Below are positions 22,801 through 33,250 of a stretch of 64,000 bases of DNA, piece by piece (the first letter of the stretch is position 1; every line of letters begins with the position of its first letter). Made by a program: the position numbers and the translations under genes. Location: NCBI GenBank assembly GCA_008360955.1, contig LUCM01003774.1, positions 58,633 to 122,632 of the forward strand, written 5' to 3'. The stretch comes from Fasciolopsis buskii (lineage: Eukaryota > Platyhelminthes > Trematoda > Plagiorchiida > Fasciolidae). Under the pieces are notes generated by a model that was not told where the DNA came from, did no database searches, and worked only from the letters and a program-made list of their open reading frames with translations.

Positions 22801-25800
22801 AGGTTAACTAAAATGCGGTATATTATACAAACCGCTCACTTCGGACAAACAAACAAAAAACAATCCGGACGCGAAACAGTGCCCTGCTTAAAAGGAATGG
22901 TACCGGAGTAGACAGGTAACGTGACACAGGTACTGCTGATTCATTGGTGCTCTATTAAATTTCCCATTATTTATCAGTGTCGTGCAGCTCCAAAAATGCA
23001 AGCCCCAAGTTTGTGTAAATATCATAATTGTTAAAACCTTATTTGACTTGAAGCCAGTGAGAATCTTAGGATCATGGATACCGATTCTTCCTACTAGTCC
23101 AATGCATTTTAAAAGCCATGATCTAACACCCGCAGCTCTTTTGTTACAAACAAACATTAATAAAGAACTATCCGTTTGAAAAATTGCCTCGAAAAGGGTG
23201 ACCGTTAATTAATTAGTCAGTTATATAGTTATGCTGAAACTCACCGTATTCCCGTGATTCATCAGACCAACATGTGGACCTCTATGCGGAGCATCCAATC
23301 CGACCAGAGCTTCAGATGGTTTTTCCGAAAGCACAGTACCGTTTTTGTTGGTAACGGAACTATAGTTGACAATACTGGGTTGGTCTGTGCCTTTTTCAGT
23401 TTCGTTCGCAACAGCCGAGTAAGGTGGGGGTGGGGGCAAGTTCAGAACTCGGGATGGCTTTTGATCAGTTGTGTTCTTCATTCCACGAGGTACAGTATTG
23501 GTACCGGTGATAACGTTTCTTGAACTTGAAGCACCCGAAGAATCCATAGTATCTGTGGCTCTGTCAGATGAGAACTTTTGTGGATGAGACCAAGTTAGAT
23601 CGGGAGTGAGCTTTCTCTCAATTCGTGCAGGACTGGGAGGGCGATCGTAAAGTTGAGCGGGCCTATCCAATCTCGACTGATCGCGGAACTTGTCCAAACC
23701 TCTCGGGAGAGTTGTGTGACTGTATTTACGTACCGCTACTAACGGGTTAGGGTTGGCGAAAGTGCTTTGATGAGGTGGAGATGACGGCTGTGATGTACGC
23801 GTTTCTGAAGCGATGCGTTGTCCATGGATTGCTTCACTTTGGTTGACTTCGGCCTCCGTAACATAATGCGTAGTTTTCCGGACTGACCAGTCATGTGGAA
23901 GTGTACTTGTTGCAGTGGTTGCAACCAGATTTGAATCTAAAACAGTCGGAGTGTAGATACGCGATGACGCCTCACGGCTGTATGGCGCGGCAAGCCGTTC
24001 CGTTTGTGGACCAATCCTATATAGTTGCCCTGACATCTCAGACACGGGCCCCCTTGTCACAACTTGTGGGTCGCGTGAGTGGATACCTGGGTGACCGGGG
24101 GAATCCGTCTGCGAAATGTTGGAACTGATGGGATTCAGTTGTATTTGGGACTGTGAACGGCTTCGAGAGGTTCCGTACAGTTCAAGTGTGCGCTAGAATG
24201 TTTGCCGCGATAAATGTGTTGGTGGTTAGTGAATTATTAAAAAACTGACTCCTCTAGAAACGGGCAAAAGAACAAACACGGCATGTGTGCCTATTAAATT
24301 TCTTTCGGTCGTAATCGAAGATCACTGTTTTCCTTAACCCATTTAGAATTTCTAGTTGGCCTCCGGGATCACTGTCCACATATAACTGGCGAAGGCAAGA
24401 ATTAAAATAACACATCAGTCAACTAACCTGAATGCATAAAAACCAATCTATTCTCCAGTTTCGCGACAAATAAACTAGACAGAAGCGAACATTAAGACGA
24501 AATCCAAGCGAATTCAGTCACCCAACGGCAAAACTCTTCGTTGAAGGTAAATCAAACATAGTATTCATTAATACCACCCTCAAATCCGTTATCGGTAATC
24601 CGATATTGATTTTTATTCTATTAAAGGAGCCCATAGGCCAAAAGCCAGTTCAGATAACAGAATGTTTCCAGACGGAAAATAAAAATTCAAGACATTGGTC
24701 GGCAGTTCTATTCAGTGACTAGTTTCATGAATGAGAAAGTGCCTACCAAACTGCGACGGACTATCCTCCGACGAACCATTTCCATCATATCGATCAATCA
24801 TCGTCCTAATGAATGAAATGAGCCCTAACTTTTGTGTATTCTCCATAGGGTCCTGCACGTTGTGCTCGTAGTTGAGGTCGCAAATGTTTCAAGATCAGTC
24901 GAGATGACATCGTCAGCGCGCCTAGGTGTGTTATAAGAATTTCTTCCTTGATTTTGACACCTTGGGTCCTGAAGAACCAGGATGCATGGCAGCATAAATT
25001 CGTGAGCTGGTTGTAACTTATTCGATTTTTTCACATAGAAAAGTCCAGTAGGTCAAATTATGCAAAAAGGGACACTCAAAGCATGAATTTTCGCAATCAA
25101 AAGGTCATCTTGTCAATTCAAGATCACCTGGTAATTTTCCAGTGAATACCGAAGACTGCAGCAAACTAAATTAGGGTACAAGCACAGTCACCTCGCCTGG
25201 CGGCTGCACTAGGACTTACTTGAAATTGAATCAAATTGTAACTTTCGGACCCAATTGAAAGTATCGGTGTTTGTTTTCAGCATGGTCACCAATCGGAGGG
25301 TACACCACAAACACCAGTTCATGGGGATGATGTAGCTTGTGTTGTATGGTTTCTGTCTACGTTTTGATTCAGTGACCGCTTCCAAATTCTGCCAAATTCT
25401 GAGAATTTCTTTTTGTTTTTTTTTCGCACCACCTAGTGCCTGGGTCCCTAATTTTTAAACCAAGACTTTCCAGGACTGAATTCATCTTTCACACATGCAA
25501 TTATCTCTTCGTTCTTCGTGTTTGTTCCCATTTCTGAATTCCAGTACATTCAGTGTGGCAGTTCTCAAACCTTCTGGTTGTTACCGATTAGTGGGCCCTC
25601 AAAGAAAAATTAAGCGCAAGCAAGTGCAGAAACTGCATTCAACTTGAGTCAGAAATCAACATCCAATATAGCACCGAAAGAGAGGACATAGACATATGGC
25701 GTTATTGTTGATTTTCCAGGGTAACGGACGGGCAGGATTAGTCGACTTTCTCCAGGACATGTTGACAGGTAGTTTGGTTGTCTGACTGGTGGAAAGAGGG

Positions 25801-26370
25801 ACAATATTTCATCAGTCATTGGTACATATGAAGTGACATGCTATCAAATGACTGATTCATGGGCACGGGGACCATAAGTTCGTCGGCCTGTGAAATATGG
25901 GGACTTATCACTGATTAATATTGCCGAGGTGCTCGCCTAAGGATTGCTTGAACGTTGATTGACCCCTGAATAAATATGAGTCCTCCTGGATGAACTGCAT
26001 TCTAGCTTATCCGTTTGCGTCCAAAATGAACGCGGGCAGATGCTAGTCATAACAGTCATCACAAAGAGCGGCATTCGGTGATCATGGTCTAGTAACAAAA
26101 ATGCCTTACATCGATTGCGTACTAAGTGCAAAACTACTTACCGCATCGCCGGCTGTGTTCAGTCTCGTTGAGGTGAGGCCATCGTGAACAAGTGTCCCAT
26201 TAGCAACTCTGCTATGAGCGGTTAGGTTAGTCATACTGCCCTCGTGGTACGGTGGCGCTCGGTCACGACAATCAGTGGGTAAGGCATTAGACAATTTTCG
26301 TGTGCTCCGTGAAGCTGCCACCGGCATTGTGACCGAGTGCATAGAATTTTCTTAAGCGAAAAAACGGACG
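13369..26370 (-). CDS. Ubiquitin-specific protease (USP, peptidase C19) gene, at least five exons, 3' end not found
   Basis: Whole-gene entry. USPs remove ubiquitin from proteins with a Cys-His-Asp/Asn catalytic set. Exons: 26342-26142, 24108-23245, 18196-18094, 15652-15535 and 13866-13369. They join in phases 0, 0, 1 and 2, and every junction is GT-AG. Joined, they give about 595 codons. Residues 1-355 are disordered (Ser/Thr/Pro-rich). The Cys box GLMNHGNT + CYMSVIFQCL puts the nucleophile at Cys356 and keeps the oxyanion Asn five residues earlier. QQDATEFL begins near residue 430. The last exon adds about 140 Asn/Ser/Lys-rich residues inside the catalytic domain. No N-terminal zinc finger is seen, which together with QQDAxEFL suggests the USP2/USP21 type rather than USP3, but the subtype is an inference. 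The His box and zinc ribbon exons should lie below 13.3 kb; only a weak candidate (12466-12539) was seen. Whether the enzyme is complete is therefore open. Confidence 0.82.
13867..15534 (-). other. USP intron 4
   Basis: 1,668 bases with GT-AG ends. A short TA run lies at about 14052-14068. I see no other feature inside. Confidence 0.6.
15535..15652 (-). CDS. USP gene exon 4: linker between Cys box and QQDA helix
   Basis: 118 bases between acceptor CTTGCTGATTAG and donor TCAGA|GTAAGT, entry phase 1 and exit phase 2, both matching neighbours. It encodes 38 whole codons starting MSELFRNMARQATHRELYKN and ending TSQYSGS, an amphipathic-looking stretch that lies where USPs have the helices before the QQDA element (commonly ending ...YxGYxQQDA). 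Sequence similarity is weak; support comes mainly from phase and position. Confidence 0.62.
15725..15776. repeat. TAC trinucleotide microsatellite
   Basis: About 52 bases of TAC repeat with a single interruption, inside intron 3 of the USP gene. On the minus strand it reads as a Ser-rich frame, which is an artefact of the repeat. Confidence 0.96.
16440..16700 (-). mobile_element. RTE-like fragment in USP intron 3
   Basis: On the minus strand the frame reads PSDIRPSRNGKLYSAIACYS then LPYVWETTP. It matches by position the RTE pattern RRRDIRL...KGRVYxAAVRSVLLYGxETWPL. The following DHRCL region is degraded. Same strand as the host gene. Confidence 0.45.
17154..17326 (+). repeat. tRNA-derived SINE
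   Basis: An A box at 17161-17180 (TAGTGACCAGGTGGATAAGG) and B box at 17208-17217 (GGTTCAAATC) lie at near-tRNA spacing, followed by an unrelated body of about 70 bases and an A-rich tail ending near 17326. A small hairpin (ACTTCAT...ATGAAGT) precedes the tail. The anticodon and T stems do not pair properly, so it is not a functional tRNA. It lies inside USP intron 3, antisense to the gene. Confidence 0.6.
18094..18196 (-). CDS. USP gene exon 3: catalytic cysteine
   Basis: 103 bases between a very strong acceptor (long pyrimidine tract ending TCTTTCTTGACAG) and donor TTTTCAA|GTGAGT. It begins with TGC, the codon for the nucleophile, and reads CYMSVIFQCLRFTPSVYSLL. The canonical pattern is CxMNxxLQxL, so the Asn after Met is replaced by Ser. 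Entry phase 0 and exit phase 1 match its neighbours. The reading completes exon 2's GLMNHGNT exactly. Confidence 0.83.
18197..23244 (-). other. USP intron 2
   Basis: About 5 kb separating the two halves of the Cys box. Apart from a tRNA-like relic near 19.3 kb and a degenerate CTGA/GGCT-rich patch near 19.43-19.5 kb, I see no coding or mobile-element signal. Confidence 0.6.
19290..19400 (+). repeat. tRNA-like SINE relic
   Basis: An A-box-like TAGAGTCCAGTGGATAGGG at 19299-19317 and B-box-like GGTTTGAATC at 19337-19346. Both resemble the boxes of the SINE at 17154, suggesting the same family, but the spacing is about six bases shorter and no A tail is visible. Confidence 0.33.
23245..24108 (-). 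CDS. USP gene exon 2: disordered region and start of Cys box
   Basis: 864 bases, 288 codons, phase 0 at both ends. The acceptor is CATTTCGCAG|ACG and the donor AATACG|GTGAGT. This is one of the longest open frames in the window outside the LINEs. It is rich in Ser, Thr, Pro and Arg with no predicted fold, and contains PPPPPYSAV at about residues 292-300 of the joined protein, a PPxY motif of the kind bound by WW domains. It ends in GLMNHGNT, the first half of the USP Cys box (canonical GLxNLGNT), with His in place of the usual Leu. Confidence 0.8.
24109..26141 (-). other. USP intron 1
   Basis: 2,033 bases with GTAAGT...GCAG ends. A protein-like minus-strand stretch around 24.75-24.85 kb (MENTQKLGLISFIRTMIDRY) is flanked by possible splice signals but its exit phase does not match exon 2, so it is not included in the gene. 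Confidence 0.5.
26142..26370 (-). CDS. USP gene exon 1 (start codon at 26342)
   Basis: An acceptor TTCTAATTTCAG ends just above 26370. A 28-base leader with an in-frame TAA precedes ATG at 26342, giving 67 codons (MHSVTMPVAASRSTRKLSN and onward) to a perfect donor GATGCG|GTAAGT after 26142, phase 0. The stop before the ATG argues that translation starts here. A second ATG five codons on could also serve. Having an acceptor so close upstream means the leader is spliced, either from a 5' UTR exon or from a spliced leader. Confidence 0.62.
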
Positions 26371-28724
26371 CTGAAATTAGAACGAAAACGTTCACGAAAA
26401 CATCGTTTGAACTGAATGCGAATCATCAGCATGCTCCTAAGGTAGAAGCTTTGCCAAGAAGATAAAGCTTGGCCGTCTTATGTATTTAATAATAACGAAT
26501 TTTAGAACTCTTGCCATTACTGGTTAAGATAGTAGACCAAGTTTGTTTTCAAATAGGTGATGTTCTTAGCTCGCTAGTGGTCCGAGTTTTTTCTGCTTTT
26601 ATTTATAGATACACTTTAAGCTACAACAATCGAACTTACCACTTCTCACTACTATAAGGACGCAGTCTTCTGAAGTTTAGAAGCTTCAAACGTACGAAAT
26701 GTTTGTCCTGGTGCCCGAGTGCCAAGCCACTTATTTTTATATCGCATCTCGCAGCAAGCACCGTCCCACTAGAGGTTCCAGTGGAAAACTCACAAAAAAT
26801 GAACATTCCCTACAATTTCCTCGCTGTTCCTGCGAACTGGTGGCAGAATAGACAAAAGAACAAGGTGTACCAAAATAAAGCAAGTGGTTATCTAGTTAGG
26901 AAATGGCAAATTCCAAGTCTCCCACCAGCAGAAGAAACGTGCGCAGATGCTGACATTGCATTCTTATCGCGTACACATACACACATACACACAGACTCCG
27001 TATTGAAACCCACGACTCCGTCACAGATAAGTCACTGTTTGCTATGACCAAGAAAAACCGGAGTAAGTGAGCTTCATCGGGGTTCAGTTATTGGTTAAAC
27101 AAGCCGAGACATTCTGGCATTTTTACCAAACCTAGGGCTGATGGACACCGCTGGCACTGCAGTTTCGCTGCATTTTCTCAATGTTCTGGTTTTTGGAAAC
27201 GTTCACTTCATCAAACTTAGTTCGTTTGTTGAATCCACTGCATACCGTGGTCTTTGAGTGATGAGCGCAGCTGAGGCCTGCTAGTTGGCTTGGTCCCACT
27301 GAGGCCGAGGTCACCATATGGTAAGCGATTAAACCTTAAATCACTGCGATTATTTCTATCATCTAGGGCATGGCTTTAACATCTCACAACCGTCTTTGAG
27401 TCGCGAATTCCATTACGGCGTCTGATAATGTGATAAGCATCCAACGTTCTCGTCTGTTTACGTTGCTTGTGGGGAGCGCGGTGTTTTCCGTCTTCCCCAC
27501 TCCGCAGACGTAGCTTTCATCCTGGCGCACTGTGAACATCCCTCACCCCGAAGTTTACTTGACATGCAGGTTGCAAGCCAATCTCTTAGAGGACAAAGGA
27601 GCTTAGATGGGCATGAACTGATTGAATAATAAGTACTGGAGTGACGGTCAGTATGGAATCATTGTTTTCAAGTTTTCTCAGAAGGCACTGACCGATAGTC
27701 TGTCGCCCAAATTTTTTCTATTTTCTCTTTGATTGCAGTGTTTTCATTCGTCCTTTTCCTGTTCTACTCTCCGACTGCTTTGCTGTTTTCCCAAAGTATA
27801 CCATCTTTGTTTGAACCGATTACTTCTGATAAAGTGTACGGATTTTGTGCTGCCTCTGGGCTTCAGTTTCCGACGCTCCAGATAACCTCAACGCCGGACC
27901 TCTTAACCACGATGCGGTACCATAATTTTTGCACACGACCAACCGGTTGTTGGTTGGCTTCAGCTGAGGGCCACATCCATCTGCAAAGGTACAACTAAGG
28001 TGCAACTAAAAAACGTTTCAGGCCAGCCACTTCCATTTCTGTCGAACTTAAATTGATGATACGGCCAGTTTTATTATTCTTGATAACTTTCATTAGTTCA
28101 TCAACAAACAAAAAACCGCATACTAGATGGATTTACTTTTTCAGTTCATTTTGTTGTATTTTTTTAAACGACAGAGCGAAATACGCGCACTAGACCTTTG
28201 TTGCTTATTCGTCAGCTAGTGAACCTGTGCCCCGTTTCTTTTAGTCTGAGAAATTGCATTGCCTTGTATTTTCCAGTGGCTCACTTACTGTGTTTTCGAG
28301 GATACCAGCATGTCGATTTAGGGAAAAGACAGCCAACGGCTGCACTTAGTAGCTTTGATGGACTACAAAGTGATGTTCTGTCACATTTTTATTTTTACAG
28401 CTTACATTAGTCACTTACCCGGCAAACTGTCAACCTGCTCAATTATGCTAAAGGCACCGCTTCAAACCGGACAAAGCTCACACCACACAACACCAGCATT
28501 TATGACATGGTCAGATTAGCTCAGACCAGACAGTAATAGTTTTATTCAAAAACGTGTTATTTCCCGTTCCCTTCTACTGCTCTCTTGTGATTTTCCAAGT
28601 CTGTTGACGGTGAATTTTAGGTTGCTGAAGCGGTTCCTCAAAATGAGAAGCCGGGTTTTTCAAATTCCCTTGTATGTTACTGTTGGTTCCACGTGTAACG
28701 AACATATTAACGCTTATTTGAAAT
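26371..28724. other. No supported gene
   Basis: Upstream region of the USP gene. A minus-strand frame at 27317-27132 (MVTSASVGPSQLAGL and onward) has coding-like composition and could be a further 5' exon, but I found no phase-consistent junction. A plus-strand frame of 114 codons at 26703-27047 ends in a CA repeat and looks like chance. Confidence 0.35.
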
Positions 28725-30434
28725 TTGTGGATAAGGTTCTGTCCGATGGCAAGTAGACAACGAAGGCTGGACCGTTGGGCTGAGCACTTCAAGGATCAGT
28801 TTAGTTGGCCACACGCTAACGTATTTAGGCCGACGTCTGTGGCTGCAAACCCTTGCGAGGTGTCTATCGACCCACCAACGGAAGTGGAAGTAGAGTCGAA
28901 TATTCAACTTCTGAAGAAGAGAAAAGCAACAGGTCCCAGCTAACGTCATCCATTTATTTTCAAACTGGGTGGAGAAGCCCCGGTGAAATCACTTCCTCTT
29001 TGCTTCGTGATAGTTGGAGCGAGCAGCGCATTCCGTTACCATCGGGTGAGTCATTGATTGTACCCATCCTGAAGAAGGGCACACGGAGTGACTGTAGCGG
29101 TTATCGTGGGACTAGCTTAATGGTTAGCAAGGTGTTGGCTTCAATAATGCTGAGCCGTTTGGCGCCGATTCGCGAGAGCAAAATCCACAAACAGCAGACC
29201 GGATTTCGTCCAGATCGAGTTTGCATCGACCAGATATTCACTCTTTGCCAAATACTAGAAACGTACCACACACACAGTCGCCTTGGGATCGTAGTGTTTC
29301 TGGACTTGAAAGGTGAGTTCGAATCAGTGGATCGGACAGTACTATTAAGTGCTCCCCACCGGAAAGATATGCCAACGAAGTTCGTAAACCTTTTGCGAGC
29401 GTTGTACTCGCATACCTATGGTCGCGTGAGGGTATATGGTGAACTTTGAAGTTCATTCGGAACGACTAGTGGCGTTCGACAAGGGTGCTCCATTTCTCCA
29501 TTCCTGTTCGACTTCGTCATGGACGACGTGATAGAAGATGCTTTAGGAGGTTTCCGGGATGTAGGAATCGAACTGGGAAATGGAGGGAAGCTGTGTGATC
29601 AAGGTAACGCAGATGACGTCGTGTGCCTGGTCAAATCCGCGGACCATGCGCAACGCGCACTAGACAGACTCTCGAGGTCTGTTGCTCGGTTTGACAATGA
29701 GCTTTGCGCCTTCAAGTGCCAAGTTCTGCCTCAGGACTGGAAGTCAGTAGTGCCAAACTTGATGCTGAGCGGAGAGGAACTAACGATTTTTGACCGTTTT
29801 CACTTACCTTGGCAGCTGCGTGTCCAACGATGGTAGCTGGGCAGTAGAGGTAAATACACGTATATCCAAGGCTTGGGCAGCTTACGCTGAATTGAAGCAC
29901 TTGTGGCGTCGGCCTGAAATTGAAAGGTCGTTAATACTGTGCCACAGTGCGTTCAGTCATGTTGTACGGTTGCGAGACTTGAAGTATGCGTGTGGGAGAT
30001 GTTCGTCGGTTGGAGGTTTTCGACCACCGATGTCTAAGTAGTATGGCTAGGATTGGATGGAGTGACCGGGTGAGTAATATAGAGGTGAGGAATCTAGTTC
30101 TAGGAGCCGGCTCTCAGAGCACCTTTTTTCATCGTATGAACCTTAGTAGACTACGCTGTTTGGGTTGGCTGCGTATGGCGAACACTCGTCTACCATATAG
30201 TGCCGTATTTCGTTTTTCTCCGAAGGAATGGAAGAAGCTACCTGGAGGTCAACAAATGACGTGGCAACGTGGGATGAGAAAATGTACAGCGAAGTTAGGT
30301 AAAGTAGATGTCTCACGTCTTCGTGGTCGGGGTCCGAAAGACTCGTCAATTAGCTGGCTGTAGATACTGAAGGATGTGACAAAGAACCGTGAACAGCGGC
30401 AATGGTGTTGTCATTCTCTATCGAATGAGAATGA
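28725..30434 (+). pseudogene. Broken RTE reverse transcriptase
   Basis: Reading frame remnants of the element above, in pieces at 28725-28943, 28853-29449, 29519-29836, 29790-30041 and 29986-30363, with residual homology running to about 30434. The two catalytic aspartates of the NADD box survive but the preceding Tyr is Asn, and motif A carries Glu where Asp is usual in its second half. Not functional. Confidence 0.8.
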
Positions 30435-30640
30435 TTTAAAGAGCGCGGTTGTACAGTTAGACTTTCTTCTGTGCGTTGGCTACTGCAGCATTCTAATCTT
30501 TTCCCATCTCCCCAAATCCACTCCCTGTTCCCCTTAGACATTCACTCGTCTTATAGAAACATGTAACTTTGGGGGAAAGGCAGCGGCCAGTGAGGCTTGC
30601 CTTGCAGTTTATCGCTGAACGATGATGATGACGAGCCACG
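28725..30640 (+). mobile_element. RTE-like (SR2-like) retrotransposon, 5'-truncated
   Basis: The longest RTE copy. In order it shows RWAEHFKDQFSWP and EVSIDPPTEVEVESNIQLLK (28770-28910), GYRGTSL and QQTGFRPDRVCIDQIFTL (29100-29250), motif A FLDLKGEFESVDR (about 29300), NADD in place of YADD at 29606-29617, LSGEELTIFDRF (29765-29800), VRRLEVFDHRCLSSMARIGW (about 30000-30060), LGWLRM (about 30165) and a 3' end with GATGATGATGACG near 30620-30640, typical of RTE tails. At least four frame changes and an in-frame stop near 30361 show it is dead. The 5' EN domain is missing. Confidence 0.85.
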
Positions 30641-32589
30641 GCACAGCAACTTGTCGATACGCAAATCTCACTGTCCCACTCTCTCCACGTTTCGTTTTTC
30701 CCCATTTTGCATAGCTAAATACGGGAATCCTCTGCTACCTATCACGAATTCTGATGCATAATGTGAAGGTTCGCTCAGAACTCTCGAATTCCTTCGATGC
30801 TCAACTCGTATTACTCACATAGGTCAATTCTGAAAGTTTTTAAACAGTGTTGCAACGGTGTTTTGCCGAGAGCTTACTGAAGCTCCAACACAAATAAGAA
30901 TATCAGTTGTGATTTTGAGTACTTGTCTGCACTCTTCTTGATGGAGTATTGAACCAAACTAGGCCGATCAGTTGTCATCCCTCATGTGACCGGACAGGAA
31001 AGAGAAACGTAGGTGGAATGTTATGGCCCCGACTATGGTCAAGCCATTAAGAGTAAAGAAAAATGTGTTGACAAATCAGACAGGTTGAGAACGTGACGAA
31101 GTGCTGTTGACTAAAAATAGTGTCATAAGGCGACACCAAAAATTTTGTCAACGAACAGGGCCGGATTACAAGGTTCAACATCATCAACGTTCAACGGAAA
31201 CATGCAGGAGACAAAAATAGGGAAATATATGATTGCATCATTTGCAGTTTTCAAGGTAAGAAAATTTTAACTTTAATTGGTCGGGTCTAGGATATGTCTG
31301 TCTTCTCTGAGGTGATGTTGATACTTCGAATGCCAGGACTCATTGAAGATTTTTTCCGCACACTTTAGCACTATGCATAGTTAACTATACCCGGACAAAA
31401 ACTCGTCTCGGTGACGTGATCAAAAAGTTGTGAGCAACCAGAAATAACTGCACTAACATTGTCAACTTCGCACTTTGAAGCTTACTGGTTGAATATTTAA
31501 TGTGAACACTTCCTGGATCAGGAAGTTGCATGTGCCTTTATCTTGTCATGCTTGCCTCTTGCCAGTGGACAAACCGATCATCTGAATATGTTTTTAGCTT
31601 TTTAAGACGGTGTTCAGCGGTTCAGGGTGATGAATCGATGTTACAGAGAAGTCCGAAAAACGGAAGGAGATAGGTACAGAGACCAGGACACAAAGGGAAT
31701 TTCAAAAAGAATTGATGCAGGGAAGGAAGGAGTTTGCCGAACAGGTAGGAACTAAATGAAGATTTGAGTGCAAAATAAAACAGCTAGTTAGAAGAAATGC
31801 TTTAAATATGCCAACAAGGTCGATTTGTGAAGCCGAAAATAGAGTTCTGTTCAGTGACAATGCAAGTTGATGTAACGAGTACAGACGAATCAAATGTGGA
31901 AGGGAAGGCTACTGCTAAAAGTCAGCAAGAGAGTGGAGAATACCAAAAATGAGTATGTCCTGTTAACGAAAATGAAGATGCCCCGGTTACTGTGAAAAAT
32001 CGAGATCTGCATCAAGAAAGACGGAGGAAACCCAAAGTCTGTCGAATGAGATGATCGACTATCGAACCAGACCTGATCAAAATCTGTAATCCTTCTAGCA
32101 AGAGCAAATGCGATTCATTCTTCTCATTCTTTACGTCTTACTCTTATCCGTAATGCAATAATGGCAACATATCAAGAAGAAGGCGGTTCCGTTAGGTTGA
32201 GATGAGCACTGTCAGACCATCGATTGTTCTGCAGGACCAAAACCTATGTTAGCGATCACCCATTCCTTCTTCACATGCAAAAAGTAATTCTGCCTTGCCT
32301 GATGCTGGGATTCCCGTGGTTCCCTGACTGAAACTGGTCGGCAAAAATGAGCGGTGTTTGTACAAGTTGCCAGATAAAGCCACGCAAAAAACACGTTGTA
32401 CGGAAATGAGAGACAAATCTGGCGAATAAATATATACATATACCTACTTTTGAAAACAAGCATGACCCTAATGTAACGAATACTTGACTAAAACAATACG
32501 GAGACCTAGAACAACAGAAAAAACAGTAAATATCAAGAAAAATGAGTGTTCTTTTGTTTTTACCTTAGAGATTTCGCGATTCTTTGTCT
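30641..32589. other. No firm gene; purine-rich possible exon
   Basis: A plus-strand segment at 31647-31744 lies between TGTTACAG and GAACAG|GTAGGA and encodes 32 charged residues (KSEKRKEIGTETRTQREFQK and onward). The stretch is purine-rich and open in more than one frame, so it may be chance. A second possible exon end with GTAAGA is at 31254. Confidence 0.25.
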
Positions 32590-33250
32590 CCCTTTTACGG
32601 GACACGCGTTCCGCAGACAAGCCATGCAGCGTTTGCTCGTTAACTGCGATTTTAGCCATCTCTTTCAACCACCAACAAACTTCATCTCTCTTGCCCCAAC
32701 AAGAAAAACAGGAAATGCCAACCGCGGCCAAAAACGGAGCTAACTTCTTCACACCTACAAGCCAAGTCATAGCCTGATCACCACGTCGCTTCTTCCAGCC
32801 TTGTCCAGCACGTGCAAAAAGAGCGTGAAAAGGTAAACCATGGACAGGCATACGTAACACGTATCCAAGCCACCGAAGGCGATGTATAGGGATTATTTCA
32901 GTCAAAGTACGGCCGTTCTCAACTTAACACACGACAATACACCTTATCTTTGCTCACTCGATTTTCCCATCAAACACGACCAACGCTTTGGAGACATCGG
33001 TGATCGAAAACAGAAATCCGCCGGGCATCCTCAATGCGGATAAGCCAGGTCTCGAAATCGTAAAGTAGAACCCTGCGAACTATGTGACTTTACACCCTTC
33101 TCTTGAAGGAAAGCCGGATGTCACGGTCGCACCTCAAGTATCGCAGGTCTGCGAAACCGACTCTGCTTTTCACTATTCGTGACAATTGACTCGGATGCGC
33201 ATACTTCAAGGCCGACTGTTGAAATGCCAACCTGACCAAGTAGTCAGTTT
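32590..33250 (-). mobile_element. RTE-like fragment, C-terminal region
   Basis: Minus strand. The clearest part, below about 32905, reads IHRLRWLGYVLRMPVHGLPF, then GQGWKKRRGDQAMTWLVGVK and CWGKRDEVCWWLKEMA, all landmarks of the RTE polyprotein C-terminus. Above 32.9 kb the LLYGxETW...DHRCL region is recognisable but broken by stops. Its 3' end (TTTACGGGACACG... on the plus strand, near 32595) is shared with the fragment starting at 44164. Confidence 0.8.

Noticed and set aside
24780..24850. Extra USP exon between exons 1 and 2
   Set aside because: The frame is protein-like but its exit phase (1) does not match exon 2 (phase 0).
26703..27047. 114-codon plus-strand frame as a gene
   Set aside because: It runs through a CA-rich repeat that supplies its THTHIHT end, and no splice or start signal supports it.
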